Assembly (NCBI RefSeq): GCF_024756255.1 | Contig: NZ_JANUHB010000002.1 | Coordinates: 434,001-498,000 of the forward strand | Origin: Massilia agilis | GTDB taxonomy: Bacteria; Pseudomonadota; Gammaproteobacteria; Burkholderiales; Burkholderiaceae_D | Length of the DNA: 64,000 nt | Direction: 5' to 3' | Part shown: piece by piece, positions 1 to 9,348 of the stretch | Layout: each line of letters opens with the position of its first letter | Numbering within the stretch: position 1 is the first letter of the stretch | Notes under the pieces: model-generated | What the model saw: only the letters and a program-made list of their open reading frames with translations | The model's database searches: none | Told to the model about the DNA's origin: nothing | Made by a program: the position numbers and the translations under genes

Positions 1-451
1 TCGGCTGTCCAGCGGGTAATGCCGCGGATCTGCACGAGTTCGGCGATCACGGCCTCGTCGTCCATCTCGGACCACAGGTCGCTGTGCACGCGTTTGGCCT
101 TGAAACTGTCGGCCAGGTCGAGGATGTATTCGGTCTTGCGCTTGGACAGGCCACAGCCGGCGATCTGCACCGCGCCCAGCTTGATCACCTGGGCCGGCGT
201 GAACTTGGGACAGGTGGCCTGCAGCTTGGCCCATGCGGCGTCCGCCGCCTTGGTCGTCACCTGCTGGCCGACCACCGAGCGCGCCAGCGTGGTGAACGGG
301 TCGGGTTGGCCGCGCAGGTACATGTCGCCAAACTGCGGGATCAGCTTGTTCATGATGCGGTCGCGCTTCATGAGCTCGGCCTTGGCCTGGACCCAGTAGG
401 CGGGAACGTCCAGCTGCGGGGCGGCGCCCGCATTGTCCTTGTTCAGTGCCA

Positions 452-452
<1 letters not shown>
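1..452 (-). CDS. DNA-3-methyladenine glycosylase (HhH-GPD family), C-terminus off the left edge
   Basis: The visible 150 residues look like the N-terminal and central part of an AlkA-type base-excision glycosylase, which removes alkylated bases from DNA. What is seen: a segment RSVVGQQVTTKAAD followed by CGLSKRKTEYILDLAD and QIRGITRWTA, the spacing and sequence style of the helix-hairpin-helix glycosylase fold. The catalytic Asp would lie beyond the window edge, so activity cannot be judged. The ATG at 450-452 shares one base with the cysS stop (TAATG), so it is translationally coupled to cysS. Family confidence is good; the exact subfamily (AlkA versus other HhH-GPD enzymes) is inference. 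Confidence 0.8.
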
Positions 453-1849
<1,397 letters not shown>

Positions 1850-2007
1850 GAAGTCTTGAGGTTGTTAACGAACGCGACGCAATGGACGGAACGGCACCCG
1901 GGCACGTCCGCCGCGAAGGCGCGCACCGGCTACGATTGAGCTTGCGTCGAGATCGTCAGGTCCCTCTGCCTTGTTCTTGTTTTGATAGAATGGGACGTTG
2001 TTCGCAG

Positions 2008-2054
2008 AGTATAGCATTCTTAAAAACCTGACTGGCCGCAGTTGGCTCAGGTTT
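2008..2054. promoter_or_regulatory. cysS/ppiA divergent region with an extended -10 and a hairpin
   Basis: The 263-bp gap between cysS and ppiA is visibly AT-richer than its surroundings. On the minus strand TGC-TATACT (2008-2016) looks like an extended -10 for cysS; no good -35 is seen. Just upstream of it an inverted repeat AAACCTGA/TCAGGTTT (2024-2031 and 2047-2054) is followed on the minus strand by a run of T, and on the plus strand by ATTTTT. It may be a terminator of a short leader or a structural element. On the plus strand a TTGACA is present near 2072 but no matching -10 was found. Confidence 0.35.
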
Positions 2055-2112
2055 ATTTTTCGGGAAAAGACTTGACAGCACTTTGCGCCACATCCACGAC
2101 ACGAGAGCCAAG

Positions 2113-2718
2113 ATGCCAAACCTGAACCGCCCTGCCCCTTCCCTGTTCGCGCGCGCCGCCCTCACGCTGGCTGCCATGGCCGTTGCCGGCGCCGCGCTGG
2201 CCGAGCCCGAAGTTTCCCTCAAGACCACGATGGGCGAAATCGTGATCGACCTGAATCACGAAGCGGCGCCCAAGACGGTGGACAACTTCCTCCGCTACGT
2301 CAAATCGGGATTCTACAAGGGCACCGTGTTCCACCGGGTGATCGACGGCTTCATGATCCAGGGCGGCGGGCTCACCGACAAGCTGGTGCAAAAGCCGACC
2401 AACAAGCCGATTCCCAACGAATCGAAGAACGGGCTGTCCAACCAGCCGTACACGATCTCGATGGCGCGCGAGGATCATCCGGATTCGGCCACCTCGCAGT
2501 TCTTCATCAACGTGGGCGACAACAGCGGGCTCGACTATCCGGGACCGAAGGGCAACGGCGGCTACACGGTGTTCGGCAAGGTGGTCAAAGGCCAGGACGT
2601 CGTGGACAAGATTGCTAAGGTCGTGGTGGACGACATCCACGGGCTGCAGAACGTGCCGGTGACGCCGGTGGTCATCAAGTCCGCGAGCGTCATCAAGTCG
2701 TCCGAGGCGGTAAAATAA
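2113..2718 (+). CDS. ppiA: Peptidyl-prolyl cis-trans isomerase, periplasmic cyclophilin
   Basis: This cyclophilin-type proline isomerase carries an export signal, so it should assist protein folding in the periplasm. From the chosen ATG at 2113 the protein is 201 aa, with a signal peptide of about 30 residues ending AVAGAALA before EPEVSLKT. An in-frame ATG at 2083 would add ten polar residues; 2113 is preferred because GAGA lies 8 bases upstream and it gives a normal signal peptide. Cyclophilin core motifs are visible: VFHRVIDGFMIQGG, SMAREDHPDSATSQFFINVGDN and YTVFGKVVKGQDVVD. It is followed 38 bp later by the cytoplasmic paralogue ppiB, an arrangement usual in Burkholderiales. Confidence 0.93.
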   Translation: MPNLNRPAPSLFARAALTLAAMAVAGAALAEPEVSLKTTMGEIVIDLNHEAAPKTVDNFLRYVKSGFYKGTVFHRVIDGFMIQGGGLTDKLVQKPTNKPIPNESKNGLSNQPYTISMAREDHPDSATSQFFINVGDNSGLDYPGPKGNGGYTVFGKVVKGQDVVDKIAKVVVDDIHGLQNVPVTPVVIKSASVIKSSEAVK

Positions 2719-2756
2719 CGGATTCGCAATTGCCAATCAACTAAAAAGGACGATCC

Positions 2757-3248
2757 ATGGCCACCGTACGCATGACCACCAACAAGGGCAACATCACCGT
2801 CGAACTGGACGAAGCCAAGGCGCCGAAAACGGTCGCCAACTTCCTCCATTACGTGAACGCCGGCCACTACACCAACACCATCTTCCACCGCGTGATCAAG
2901 GACTTCATGATCCAGGGTGGCGGCTTCGAGCCGACCATGCGCCAGAAGCCGGCCGACCAGACCGTCGAGAACGAAGCCAAGAACGGCCTGAAGAACGACA
3001 AGTACACCATCGCCATGGCCCGCACCTCGGCCCCGCACTCGGCGTCGGCCCAGTTCTTCATCAATACCAAGAACAACAGCTTCCTCGACTACCCGGGCCA
3101 GGACGGCTGGGGCTACGCGGTGTTCGGCAAAGTGACCGAGGGCCAGGACGTGGTGGACCAGATCAACACCGTCAAGACCGGCCGCAGCGGCATGCACTCG
3201 GACGTGCCGGTGGACGCCGTGGTCATCGAGAAGGTCGAAGTCCTCTGA
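2757..3248 (+). CDS. ppiB: Peptidyl-prolyl cis-trans isomerase B, cytoplasmic cyclophilin
   Basis: This cytoplasmic cyclophilin of 163 aa (usual length 164) has no signal peptide. It shows the active-site segments IFHRVIKDFMIQGGGF and SAQFFINTKNNSFLD, and ends after YAVFGKVTEGQDVVD. The start ATG has a clear ribosome site, AAGGA, about 6 bases upstream. It follows ppiA and precedes lpxH in what is probably one operon; the 34-bp gap to lpxH contains no terminator. The two cyclophilins are close paralogues and probably arose by tandem duplication, with one copy gaining or keeping an export signal. Confidence 0.95.
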   Translation: MATVRMTTNKGNITVELDEAKAPKTVANFLHYVNAGHYTNTIFHRVIKDFMIQGGGFEPTMRQKPADQTVENEAKNGLKNDKYTIAMARTSAPHSASAQFFINTKNNSFLDYPGQDGWGYAVFGKVTEGQDVVDQINTVKTGRSGMHSDVPVDAVVIEKVEVL

Positions 3249-3282
3249 TGATGGAGCGCGCGCCGTTGCGAGCACTGGCTGT

Positions 3283-4038
3283 ATGAGCGCAAACCAGGCG
3301 CTCGCGCTTTTCATCTCCGACCTGCACCTGCAGGAATCGCACCCGCGCACGGCCGAAGCGTTCTTCCGCTTCCTGGCCGAGCGCGCCGTGCACGCCCGGC
3401 AGCTTTACCTGCTGGGCGACATCTTCGAATACTGGGCGGGCGATGACGACCTCGACACGCCCTTTCACCAGCGCGTGGTCCATGCCCTGCGTGCGCTTGC
3501 CGACCGCGGCGTCGCGCTCTTCTGGATTGCGGGCAACCGCGATTTCCTCGTCGGCGCGCAGTTTGCGCAAGCGGCGGGCTTGACCATCCTGGCCGAGCCG
3601 CACGTCATCACCGTGGGCGGCAAGCGGATCGCGCTCGTGCACGGCGACGCCCAGTGCACCGCCGACACCAAGTACATGGCGTTTCGCGCGCAGGTGCGCG
3701 AGCGCGCATGGCAGCAGCAGTTCCTAGCCCTGCCGCTGGCGCAGCGCAAGCAGATCATCGCCGGCCTGCGTGAAGGCAGCCGCGAGGCGCACGCGACCAA
3801 GTCGTACGAGATCATGGACGTGACGCCGGAAGCGGTCGATGCGCTGTTCGAGCAGGCCGGCGCCGACGTGATCATCCACGGCCACACCCACCGGCCTGCG
3901 CTGCATCTGCTGGGCGAGAAGCGCCGCTACGTGCTGCCCGACTGGGAGCTCGATACGGAGTCTCCACGCGGCGGCTGGATCGAGCTTGCCACTACCGGCC
4001 AGTTGAGTCGCCACGCGATAGACGGCGCAGCGATCTAG
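3283..4038 (+). CDS. lpxH: UDP-2,3-diacylglucosamine diphosphatase
   Basis: This enzyme hydrolyses UDP-2,3-diacylglucosamine to lipid X and UMP in lipid A synthesis, acting peripherally at the inner membrane. The 251-aa protein shows the calcineurin-like metallophosphatase motifs in order: FISDLHL (Asp13, His15), LLGDIFEYW, AGNRDFLVG, ALVHGDAQC and IIHGHTHRPA near the C-terminal third. Length is close to the family norm (about 240). The ribosome site is weak, and the start is set by alignment of the first motif. It is the last gene of the ppiA-ppiB-lpxH group; this linkage is common in betaproteobacteria. Confidence 0.95.
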   Translation: MSANQALALFISDLHLQESHPRTAEAFFRFLAERAVHARQLYLLGDIFEYWAGDDDLDTPFHQRVVHALRALADRGVALFWIAGNRDFLVGAQFAQAAGLTILAEPHVITVGGKRIALVHGDAQCTADTKYMAFRAQVRERAWQQQFLALPLAQRKQIIAGLREGSREAHATKSYEIMDVTPEAVDALFEQAGADVIIHGHTHRPALHLLGEKRRYVLPDWELDTESPRGGWIELATTGQLSRHAIDGAAI

Positions 4039-4053
4039 CTTTCCGCAAGAGGT

Positions 4054-4305
4054 TCATCCAGCGGATTTTGCTCGCGTTGCCTGTTCGCCTTCCTGGATCG
4101 TAGCAGGCTCCAGCTTGTTTTCATGCAGTTCGGTGGCCGAACCGTCCTCGAATTCGACCGTGTAGACCACTCCAGGGGCAAACTTGTCAAAATAGGTGCC
4201 TGCCCGTTCCTCAAACACCCCCACTATCCAGCCCAATTGCCCGCCGGGCGCCTGCGCTGCCCCTTTGACCCGGACAATATCGTTGTATGTGAATTTCGGC
4301 ACCAT
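4054..4305 (-). CDS. Small acidic protein, possible immunity protein (Imm31-like)
   Basis: An 83-aa protein of unknown proven function. It has the look of a small beta-barrel immunity protein: VPKFTYNDIVRVKG, then GWIVGVFEERAGTYFD, VVYTVEFEDGSATELHENKLEP. From memory this spacing resembles Imm31-type immunity proteins, which were predicted to neutralise polymorphic toxins; that assignment is tentative. Two overlapping ATG codons (4306-4308 and 4303-4305) sit in the sequence ATGATG, with the upstream gene's TGA between them. The second is preferred because GGAGG lies 6 bases upstream. The overlap with the upstream toxin-tail frame means coupled translation. Base composition is lower in GC than neighbours, suggesting transfer. 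Confidence 0.5.
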   Translation of the reverse strand: MVPKFTYNDIVRVKGAAQAPGGQLGWIVGVFEERAGTYFDKFAPGVVYTVEFEDGSATELHENKLEPATIQEGEQATRAKSAG

Positions 4306-4607
4306 CATTCCCCTCCCGTCCAAATCGGCAAATGCGGATTGCCCTCTGGCGTGGTGACTCCCGGCCGGTGAGCATGGGGCCGCCGCGCAAGTAAATCGCG
4401 TTGACCAGGGTGCCCCCTACGATCCATCCGGTCGCCCGTTGGTCTTCCGTCAGCGGCAATCAACTGCTGAAAATCGCCGTCCGGAGATGCGCCGACTCGT
4501 TGCCCCAACTCGACCGGCATCGCATTCCCATTTCTGTCAACAACAACGACCGACACCTGCACTGGCCCTTTGTACGGATTATTGTCCAAGTCCTTCAACG
4601 CCCGCAA
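4305..4607 (-). pseudogene. C-terminal fragment of a polymorphic toxin, 5' end missing
   Basis: The open frame (stop-bounded 4305-4658) encodes about 100 residues with no ATG near its beginning; TTG at 4605-4607 is the first plausible start. It contains GQRVGASPDGDFQQLIAADG, RPTGDRMDRRGHPG, RPHAHRPGV and GNPHLPI: a conserved-looking toxin tail with a PHAH histidine pair. What is seen is a domain that starts abruptly mid-fold (KDLDNNPYKGPVQVSVVVVD) right beside the gntR promoter. I infer that this is the cut-off end of a larger secreted toxin left beside its immunity gene. It could instead be a short gene with a non-ATG start. The exact toxin family is not assigned. Confidence 0.45.
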
Positions 4608-4708
4608 TATCGTCAGTTTGGCCGCTCTGGAATCCTTGTAACAACGAAGCAGCCAATGCTAGCTGAACAACGCAAGGTCGCCTTGCGCCAAGTCGTTCAA
4701 TATTTTTG

Positions 4709-4736
4709 TTGACACATCCAGCGTCACTGTTATACT
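4709..4736 (+). promoter_or_regulatory. Sigma-70 promoter of the gntR-ABC operon
   Basis: TTGACA at 4709-4714 and TATACT at 4731-4736 are separated by 16 bp, close to consensus. It lies about 75 bp upstream of the gntR start and just upstream of the inverted repeat at 4747-4774, so a repressor bound there would sit at or just past the transcription start. Confidence 0.75.
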
Positions 4737-4746
4737 TCACTACAAC

Positions 4747-4774
4747 ACCACTTCAATACTTCACCAGAAGTGGT
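4747..4774. promoter_or_regulatory. Inverted repeat, candidate GntR (YtrA-type) operator
   Basis: ACCACTTC (4747-4754) and GAAGTGGT (4767-4774) are a perfect 8-bp inverted repeat with a 12-bp spacer, placed directly downstream of the -10 at 4731-4736. ACTTCA also recurs at 4734, 4750 and 4758. YtrA-subfamily regulators usually repress their own operon from such a site, so autoregulation is the likely role. This is inference from position and symmetry. Confidence 0.55.
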
Positions 4775-4809
4775 CCATTGCGAAGTTTCACCAACCAAGG
4801 AGGCCGCCC

Positions 4810-5178
4810 ATGACAGTCGGCTGGAACGACAACACACCCATTTACCGCCAGCTCAAGGATCGCGTGGTCGGCATGATGCTCGACGGCGTGCTCAAGGCAG
4901 GCGATGCCCTGCCCTCGGTGCGCCAGGTCGCGGCGGAGTACCAGCTCAACCCGATCACCGTATCCAAGGCTTACCAGGAACTCGTCGACGAACAACTCGT
5001 GGAAAAAAGAAGGGGAATCGGCATGTACGTTACCGAAGGTGCAAGCGAAAAACTGCTGGCCAGCGAGCGCGAGCGCTTCATGCGCGAGGAATGGCCCGCC
5101 ATGCTCGAACGCATCCGCCGGCTGGGCATCGACCCGGCCGCGCTGCTCGCGCAAACGCAGCCCGGAGGTGCGGCATGA
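4810..5178 (+). CDS. GntR-family transcriptional regulator, YtrA type
   Basis: A 122-aa regulator of the short YtrA subfamily: a winged-helix DNA-binding domain (about residues 10-75, with IYRQLKDRVVGMMLDGVLKAGDALPSVR split over two helices and NPITVSKAYQELVDEQLVEKRRGIG as recognition helix and wing) plus a short helical tail instead of a large ligand domain. Start ATG has AAGGAGG 8 bases upstream. The stop overlaps the ATP-binding gene start (ATGA). In this subfamily the regulator typically controls the adjacent ABC exporter and responds to cell-envelope stress; the ligand here is unknown. A promoter and a candidate operator lie just upstream. Confidence 0.9.
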   Translation: MTVGWNDNTPIYRQLKDRVVGMMLDGVLKAGDALPSVRQVAAEYQLNPITVSKAYQELVDEQLVEKRRGIGMYVTEGASEKLLASERERFMREEWPAMLERIRRLGIDPAALLAQTQPGGAA

Positions 5179-6029
5179 GCGCCCTCTCCGCCAAAGGCCT
5201 GACCAAGCGCTACGGCAAGCGCACCGCGGTTGACGGCATCAGCTTCGACATTCCGGCCGGCCGCATCGTTGGCCTGATCGGCCCGAACGGCTCGGGCAAG
5301 ACCACCACCCTCAAGGCTGCACTGGGCCTGATCCCGTTCGAGGGCGAGCTGTCGGTGCTCGGCCTGGACCCGCGCACCCAGCGCGACCAGCTGATGCAGG
5401 ACGTGTGCTTCATCGCCGACGTGGCGATCCTGCCGCGCTGGCTGCGCGTGAGCGAAGCGATCGATTTCGTGGCCGGCGTGCACCCGCGCTTTGACCGCGC
5501 CAAGGCCGAGCGCTATGTCGCCAACACCAAGCTGACCCCGTCGATGAAGGTCAAGCAGATGTCCAAGGGGATGATCGTGCAGCTGCACCTGGCGCTGGTG
5601 ATGGCAATCGACGCCAAGCTGCTGGTGCTGGACGAGCCCACGCTGGGCCTGGACATCATCTACCGCAAGCAGTTCTACCAGAACCTGCTGGAGGATTACT
5701 TCGACGAGAACAAGACCATCGTCATCACGACCCACCAGGTCGAGGAGATCGAGCACATCCTCACCGACCTGATGTTCATCCGCGAAGGGAAGATCGTGCT
5801 GTCGGCCTCGATGGACGAAATCGGCGAGCGCTACACCGAAGTGATGGTCGCGGCCGACAAGGTCACCGCCGCCAACGCCCTCGCCCCGATCGACACGCGC
5901 ACCGTGTTCGGCAAGCCGGTCATGCTCTTTGATGGCGTCTCGCGCACCCAGCTCGCCACGCTTGGCGAAACGCGCAACCCGAGCCTGGCCGACCTGTTCG
6001 TGGCAACGATGAAAGGAACCTACGCATGA
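5175..6029 (+). CDS. ABC transporter ATP-binding protein
   Basis: The nucleotide-binding subunit, 284 aa, of an exporter-like ABC system. Walker A is GPNGSGKT at residues 36-43; Walker B is KLLVLDEPT; the switch histidine is in VITTHQVEE. The signature is QMSKGM rather than LSGGQ, a variation also usual in YtrB-like and SalX-like subunits. The start ATG overlaps the gntR stop (ATGA) and its own stop overlaps the permease start (ATGA), so stoichiometric coupled translation is expected. Substrate is unknown; by analogy with YtrA-controlled systems it may be an antibiotic, lipid or peptide, which is inference. Confidence 0.93.
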   Translation: MSALSAKGLTKRYGKRTAVDGISFDIPAGRIVGLIGPNGSGKTTTLKAALGLIPFEGELSVLGLDPRTQRDQLMQDVCFIADVAILPRWLRVSEAIDFVAGVHPRFDRAKAERYVANTKLTPSMKVKQMSKGMIVQLHLALVMAIDAKLLVLDEPTLGLDIIYRKQFYQNLLEDYFDENKTIVITTHQVEEIEHILTDLMFIREGKIVLSASMDEIGERYTEVMVAADKVTAANALAPIDTRTVFGKPVMLFDGVSRTQLATLGETRNPSLADLFVATMKGTYA

Positions 6030-7012
6030 ATACGCTGAAATGGCTGCTCCGCCGCGAATTCTGGGAGCACAAGGGATCGATGTTCTGGACACCGCTGGTG
6101 GTGGCGGGCATCCTGCTCGCCACGATGGGCAGCAGCATGATCTTCGGACTCGCCAAGCACGGCGTGCACATGACCATCAATGGCCATCCGGTCCACCAGG
6201 CCACTGTATTCCGCGCGCTGCCGATGGACCTGCGCAGCGACGTCATCAGCATGATCACCAGCGGCTACCTCGCCGTCTCGGCCCCGCTGTTCATGATGCT
6301 GGCCATCGTCGTGTTCTTCTATTGCCTGGGCGCGCTGTACGACGAGCGCCGCGACCGCAGCATCCTGTTCTGGAAGTCGCTGCCGACCTCCGACGAGATG
6401 ACCGTGCTCTCCAAGGTGCTGACCGCGGTCATCGTCACGCCGGTCATCACGATGGCGTTTGCGGTCGCCGTGTCTCTCCTGATGGTCGTGCTGACCTGCG
6501 CGGCCCTGGCGGTGAACGGCGTCAACCTGTTCGGCGATGTGCTGGCCAGCCCGCAGCTGTACCTTGCGCCGCTGGCCCTGGCCAGCCTGCTGCCGGTGTA
6601 CGCGCTGTGGGCGGCCCCCACGATCGGGTGGCTGATGCTCGTGTCGGGCTGGGCGCGCTCCAAGGTGTTCCTGTGGGCCGTGGGCACGCCACTGGTCACG
6701 CTGGTGATCGCCAAGTGGGTCAGCCTGACGCTGAGCCAGACCACCGGGAGCGATATGTCCGGCCTGATGGCGTTCATGCAGGATGTGGTGGCGCGCGCGC
6801 TCACCGGGATCGTGCCGGGCATCTGGTTCAGCTACAAGGATATCGACCCGTCGCTGCTGCTGAACACCGCCCACAAGGGGCTGGACCTGGGCGCGGTAGT
6901 GGCGCAGTCGTGGGGAACGCTGGCCGGCCCCGACGCATGGATCGGCGTTGCGGCAGGCGTCGCGATGATCTTCGGCGCGATCCGCCTGCGCCGCTGGCGC
7001 GACGAGGGCTGA
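6026..7012 (+). CDS. ABC transporter permease
   Basis: A 328-aa membrane subunit paired with the ATP-binding protein upstream. About six hydrophobic segments are visible: one near residues 18-42 after an N-terminal WLLRREFWEHKGS, a large loop, then APLFMMLAIVVFFYCLGALY, a segment after KVLTAVIVTPVITMAF, two around LYLAPLALASLLPVYALW and VFLWAVGTPLVTLV, and one near the C-terminus. The N-terminal layout resembles ABC-2 type exporters. The start overlaps the ATPase stop. Substrate cannot be read from the sequence. Confidence 0.85.
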   Translation: MNTLKWLLRREFWEHKGSMFWTPLVVAGILLATMGSSMIFGLAKHGVHMTINGHPVHQATVFRALPMDLRSDVISMITSGYLAVSAPLFMMLAIVVFFYCLGALYDERRDRSILFWKSLPTSDEMTVLSKVLTAVIVTPVITMAFAVAVSLLMVVLTCAALAVNGVNLFGDVLASPQLYLAPLALASLLPVYALWAAPTIGWLMLVSGWARSKVFLWAVGTPLVTLVIAKWVSLTLSQTTGSDMSGLMAFMQDVVARALTGIVPGIWFSYKDIDPSLLLNTAHKGLDLGAVVAQSWGTLAGPDAWIGVAAGVAMIFGAIRLRRWRDEG

Positions 7013-7014
7013 GC

Positions 7015-7773
7015 ATGAAGCACGCAACGTCACTGTTGCTCAGCCTTGCCCTGTGCGGCGCTGCGTTCGCACAGGACGACGACATCCAGACGGTGCCGGT
7101 CGAAGGAGTGCGCAAGCCCGAGATGAAGTCGTACCGCGCCGTGTGGGCAGGGCTGGAAACCTTCGACCGCCAGCACCGCCTGGCCCCGGACGTGCCGCAG
7201 TTGCGCTTTCGCGTGGTCGCCAACCGCGCCAAGTGCATCGGCATGTGCCACACGTCGGACAACGGACTGTCGGAGGAGGATGGCTCGACCCTCGCGCTGC
7301 GCATTGCCAGCGACGACTTTTCGATTCCGGTACCGGTTTCCGCGCAGGGCATCTTCTCGGTGCCCCGCAGCGAAGCGGCGTACGACGCGAACGCCGACCT
7401 CATCTTCAACAGGAAGAAGGGGCAATACAAGATCGGCGCCAATGTCCGCACGCCGGGACTGGCGGACAATGTGCGCCGGCTTGGCGACTTGCGGCTCGAA
7501 TGCAAGGTCGAGGTGGCAATCGCGAAGGAGGAGATCCCGTTCTGGATCGTCGCGCTGGCGAACACCGTCCTGCTGACGACGGACTGGTGCATGACCAACA
7601 AGGGCGACGTCACCTTTTCGTACCAGGCGGAGCAGCCTTTGCGGTCAGCCACCCTGACCGACGGCGAGCGCTCGCTCAAGCTCGCCGTACACAAGCGCAG
7701 CTACAAGGTGCCGCTCGGAAACCAGCAGTGGCCGGACAGTGCGTTGATTACGCTGGAGTACGCTGCGCAGTAA
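7015..7773 (+). CDS. Secreted protein of unknown function in the GntR-ABC operon
   Basis: A 252-aa protein with a typical signal peptide (KHATSLLLSLALCGAAFA, cut before QDDD). No family is recognised. Four cysteines follow the signal: a CIGMC pair, one in LRLECKVEV and one in TTDWCMTNKG, which could form disulfides in the periplasm. It starts two bases after the permease stop, so it belongs to the operon; a role as a periplasmic partner of the transporter is only inferred from position. The short gap to yceH (convergent) shows no clear terminator. Confidence 0.75.
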   Translation: MKHATSLLLSLALCGAAFAQDDDIQTVPVEGVRKPEMKSYRAVWAGLETFDRQHRLAPDVPQLRFRVVANRAKCIGMCHTSDNGLSEEDGSTLALRIASDDFSIPVPVSAQGIFSVPRSEAAYDANADLIFNRKKGQYKIGANVRTPGLADNVRRLGDLRLECKVEVAIAKEEIPFWIVALANTVLLTTDWCMTNKGDVTFSYQAEQPLRSATLTDGERSLKLAVHKRSYKVPLGNQQWPDSALITLEYAAQ

Positions 7774-7789
7774 CGCCGGTCCGGGCAGG

Positions 7790-8467
7790 TTACTCGAACT
7801 GCTTGCGAAAGCTGTCGAACTGGGTCTTCAGCGCCTCGACCTCGGCACGCAGCGTGGCCACTTCCTGCTCGAGCTGGGCGACGCGACCGCCGCCAGCGGG
7901 GGCCGCGGCGCCGGTGCGCGCATCCTCGTGCGCCAGTTCGATCTCGCCGGCCAGCAGCTGGCCGTAGCGATGTTCCTTGGTGCCGGGCGCGCGCTCGAGC
8001 TTGGCCACCAGCGGCGGATATTTATCGATCAGGAACTGCAGCGCGCCCTCGACCTCGGCCACGGATTTAAAATCGTGCTGGCGGCCGGTGCGGGTGCGCA
8101 CCTCGCCCGCCGTTTGCGGACCGCGCAGCATCAGCACGGTGAGCACGGCCAGCTTGTCCTGTTCCAGCGACCATTTGATGCGCATGCGGTGCTCGTACTT
8201 GGCCACGCGCGCGCCGGCTTGCGTGATGCAGTTGACCAGCTTGCGCTCCATCAGGCGCTGCAGGGTGTCCTGCACTTCGTCGTCGGTCAGCTGCATCACC
8301 GGGTCGCGGCTGGACAGCTGGTTGCAACCGTTGACGACCGCGTTGAGCGACATCGGGTAATTGTCAGGGGTGAGCGCTTCTTTTTCGGCCAGCACCGCAA
8401 GCACGCGGAGCTCGACAGCGTCGAGATGGGCGGCGGGATCGAAGGCTCCCGCGTTTTCTGAGGTCAT
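7790..8467 (-). CDS. YceH family protein (DUF480)
   Basis: A 225-aa protein matching the YceH/DUF480 family, which folds as two winged-helix domains; its role is not established. Visible family marks are ELRVLAVLAEKEALTPDNYPMSLN near the N-terminus, CNQLSSRDPV, RMRIKWSLEQDKLAVLTVLMLRGPQT and the second winged helix around FKSVAEVEGALQFL. The C-terminus is a coiled coil (QLEQEVATLRAEVEALKTQF). It lies 8 bp downstream of cysE on the same strand and is probably co-transcribed with it. Confidence 0.88.
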   Translation of the reverse strand: MTSENAGAFDPAAHLDAVELRVLAVLAEKEALTPDNYPMSLNAVVNGCNQLSSRDPVMQLTDDEVQDTLQRLMERKLVNCITQAGARVAKYEHRMRIKWSLEQDKLAVLTVLMLRGPQTAGEVRTRTGRQHDFKSVAEVEGALQFLIDKYPPLVAKLERAPGTKEHRYGQLLAGEIELAHEDARTGAAAPAGGGRVAQLEQEVATLRAEVEALKTQFDSFRKQFE

Positions 8468-8475
8468 GCGTTTCC

Positions 8476-9210
8476 TTATTCAACCAGGCGATTCAGTTGT
8501 GCCTGGTCGAGTTTATCACTCTCGCCGAGGTGGGGACAGGCGATGCCGGCGGCCTTGATGGTCGCGCACAGGCGTTCCATCTGCTCGTCCTGGCGGGCGA
8601 CGTGGTCGATCAGGCCGCGCAGCGCCTTGGACATGGGGTCGTCGCCATTGGTCACGCCATACGCGGCGAACATTTTTGCGCTGCGCGACTGCTCTTCCTT
8701 GCGCACGATGTGGGCCGGGTTGCCGACCGCGGTGGCGCCCGGCGGCACCGGCTTGATCACGACCGCGTTGGAGCCGACCTTGGCGTACTCGCCTACCGTG
8801 AACGCACCCAGCACCTGGGCACCGGCGCCGACGATGACGCCACGCTCGAGCGTGGGGTGACGCTTGGCGCCTGCCGTGAGCGTGGTGCCGCCCAGGGTGA
8901 CGCCCTGGTAGATGGTGCAGTCGTCGCCGACCACGGCGGTTTCGCCGATGACCACGCCAAAGCCGTGGTCGATGAAGACGCGGCGGCCGATGACTGCGCC
9001 CGGGTGGATCTCGATGCCGGTGATGATGCGGGCCAGGTAAGAGATGAAGCGCCCGAGCCATTTGAAGCCGTGCGTCCAACAGGCGTGCGCCCATCCGTGC
9101 ATGACGATGGCGTGCAGGCCGGGGTAGCAGGTAAGCACCTCCCAACCGTTGCGGGCAGCCGGGTCGCGCTCGATGATGCTGTTGATGTCTTCGCGCAGCT
9201 TGGAGAACAT
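8476..9210 (-). CDS. cysE: Serine O-acetyltransferase
   Basis: This enzyme makes O-acetylserine from serine and acetyl-CoA, the first step of cysteine synthesis, in the cytoplasm. The 244-aa form is the shorter bacterial type. It has an N-terminal helical part (LREDINSIIERDPAARNGWE) and a left-handed beta-helix acyltransferase domain with HPGAVIGRRVFIDHGFGVVIGE and GVTLGG. The ATG at 9208-9210 was chosen because MFSKLRED is the usual family beginning; the frame stays open to 9348 and another ATG at 9243 is possible, neither with a strong ribosome site. A family-B repeat pair separates it from rlmB upstream. Confidence 0.93.
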   Translation of the reverse strand: MFSKLREDINSIIERDPAARNGWEVLTCYPGLHAIVMHGWAHACWTHGFKWLGRFISYLARIITGIEIHPGAVIGRRVFIDHGFGVVIGETAVVGDDCTIYQGVTLGGTTLTAGAKRHPTLERGVIVGAGAQVLGAFTVGEYAKVGSNAVVIKPVPPGATAVGNPAHIVRKEEQSRSAKMFAAYGVTNGDDPMSKALRGLIDHVARQDEQMERLCATIKAAGIACPHLGESDKLDQAQLNRLVE

Positions 9211-9348
9211 AAAGGTGTAGTTACGAATGCAAGACAAGGCCATGGTAGCCGATTCGGACCACGCTTGCTTACGGGGGGTCAATTCTGGCTGAGTAGGCGC
9301 GGGGAGTGGCGGCACACCGACGAAAAACTTCTTCGCCTGCAATTTCAA

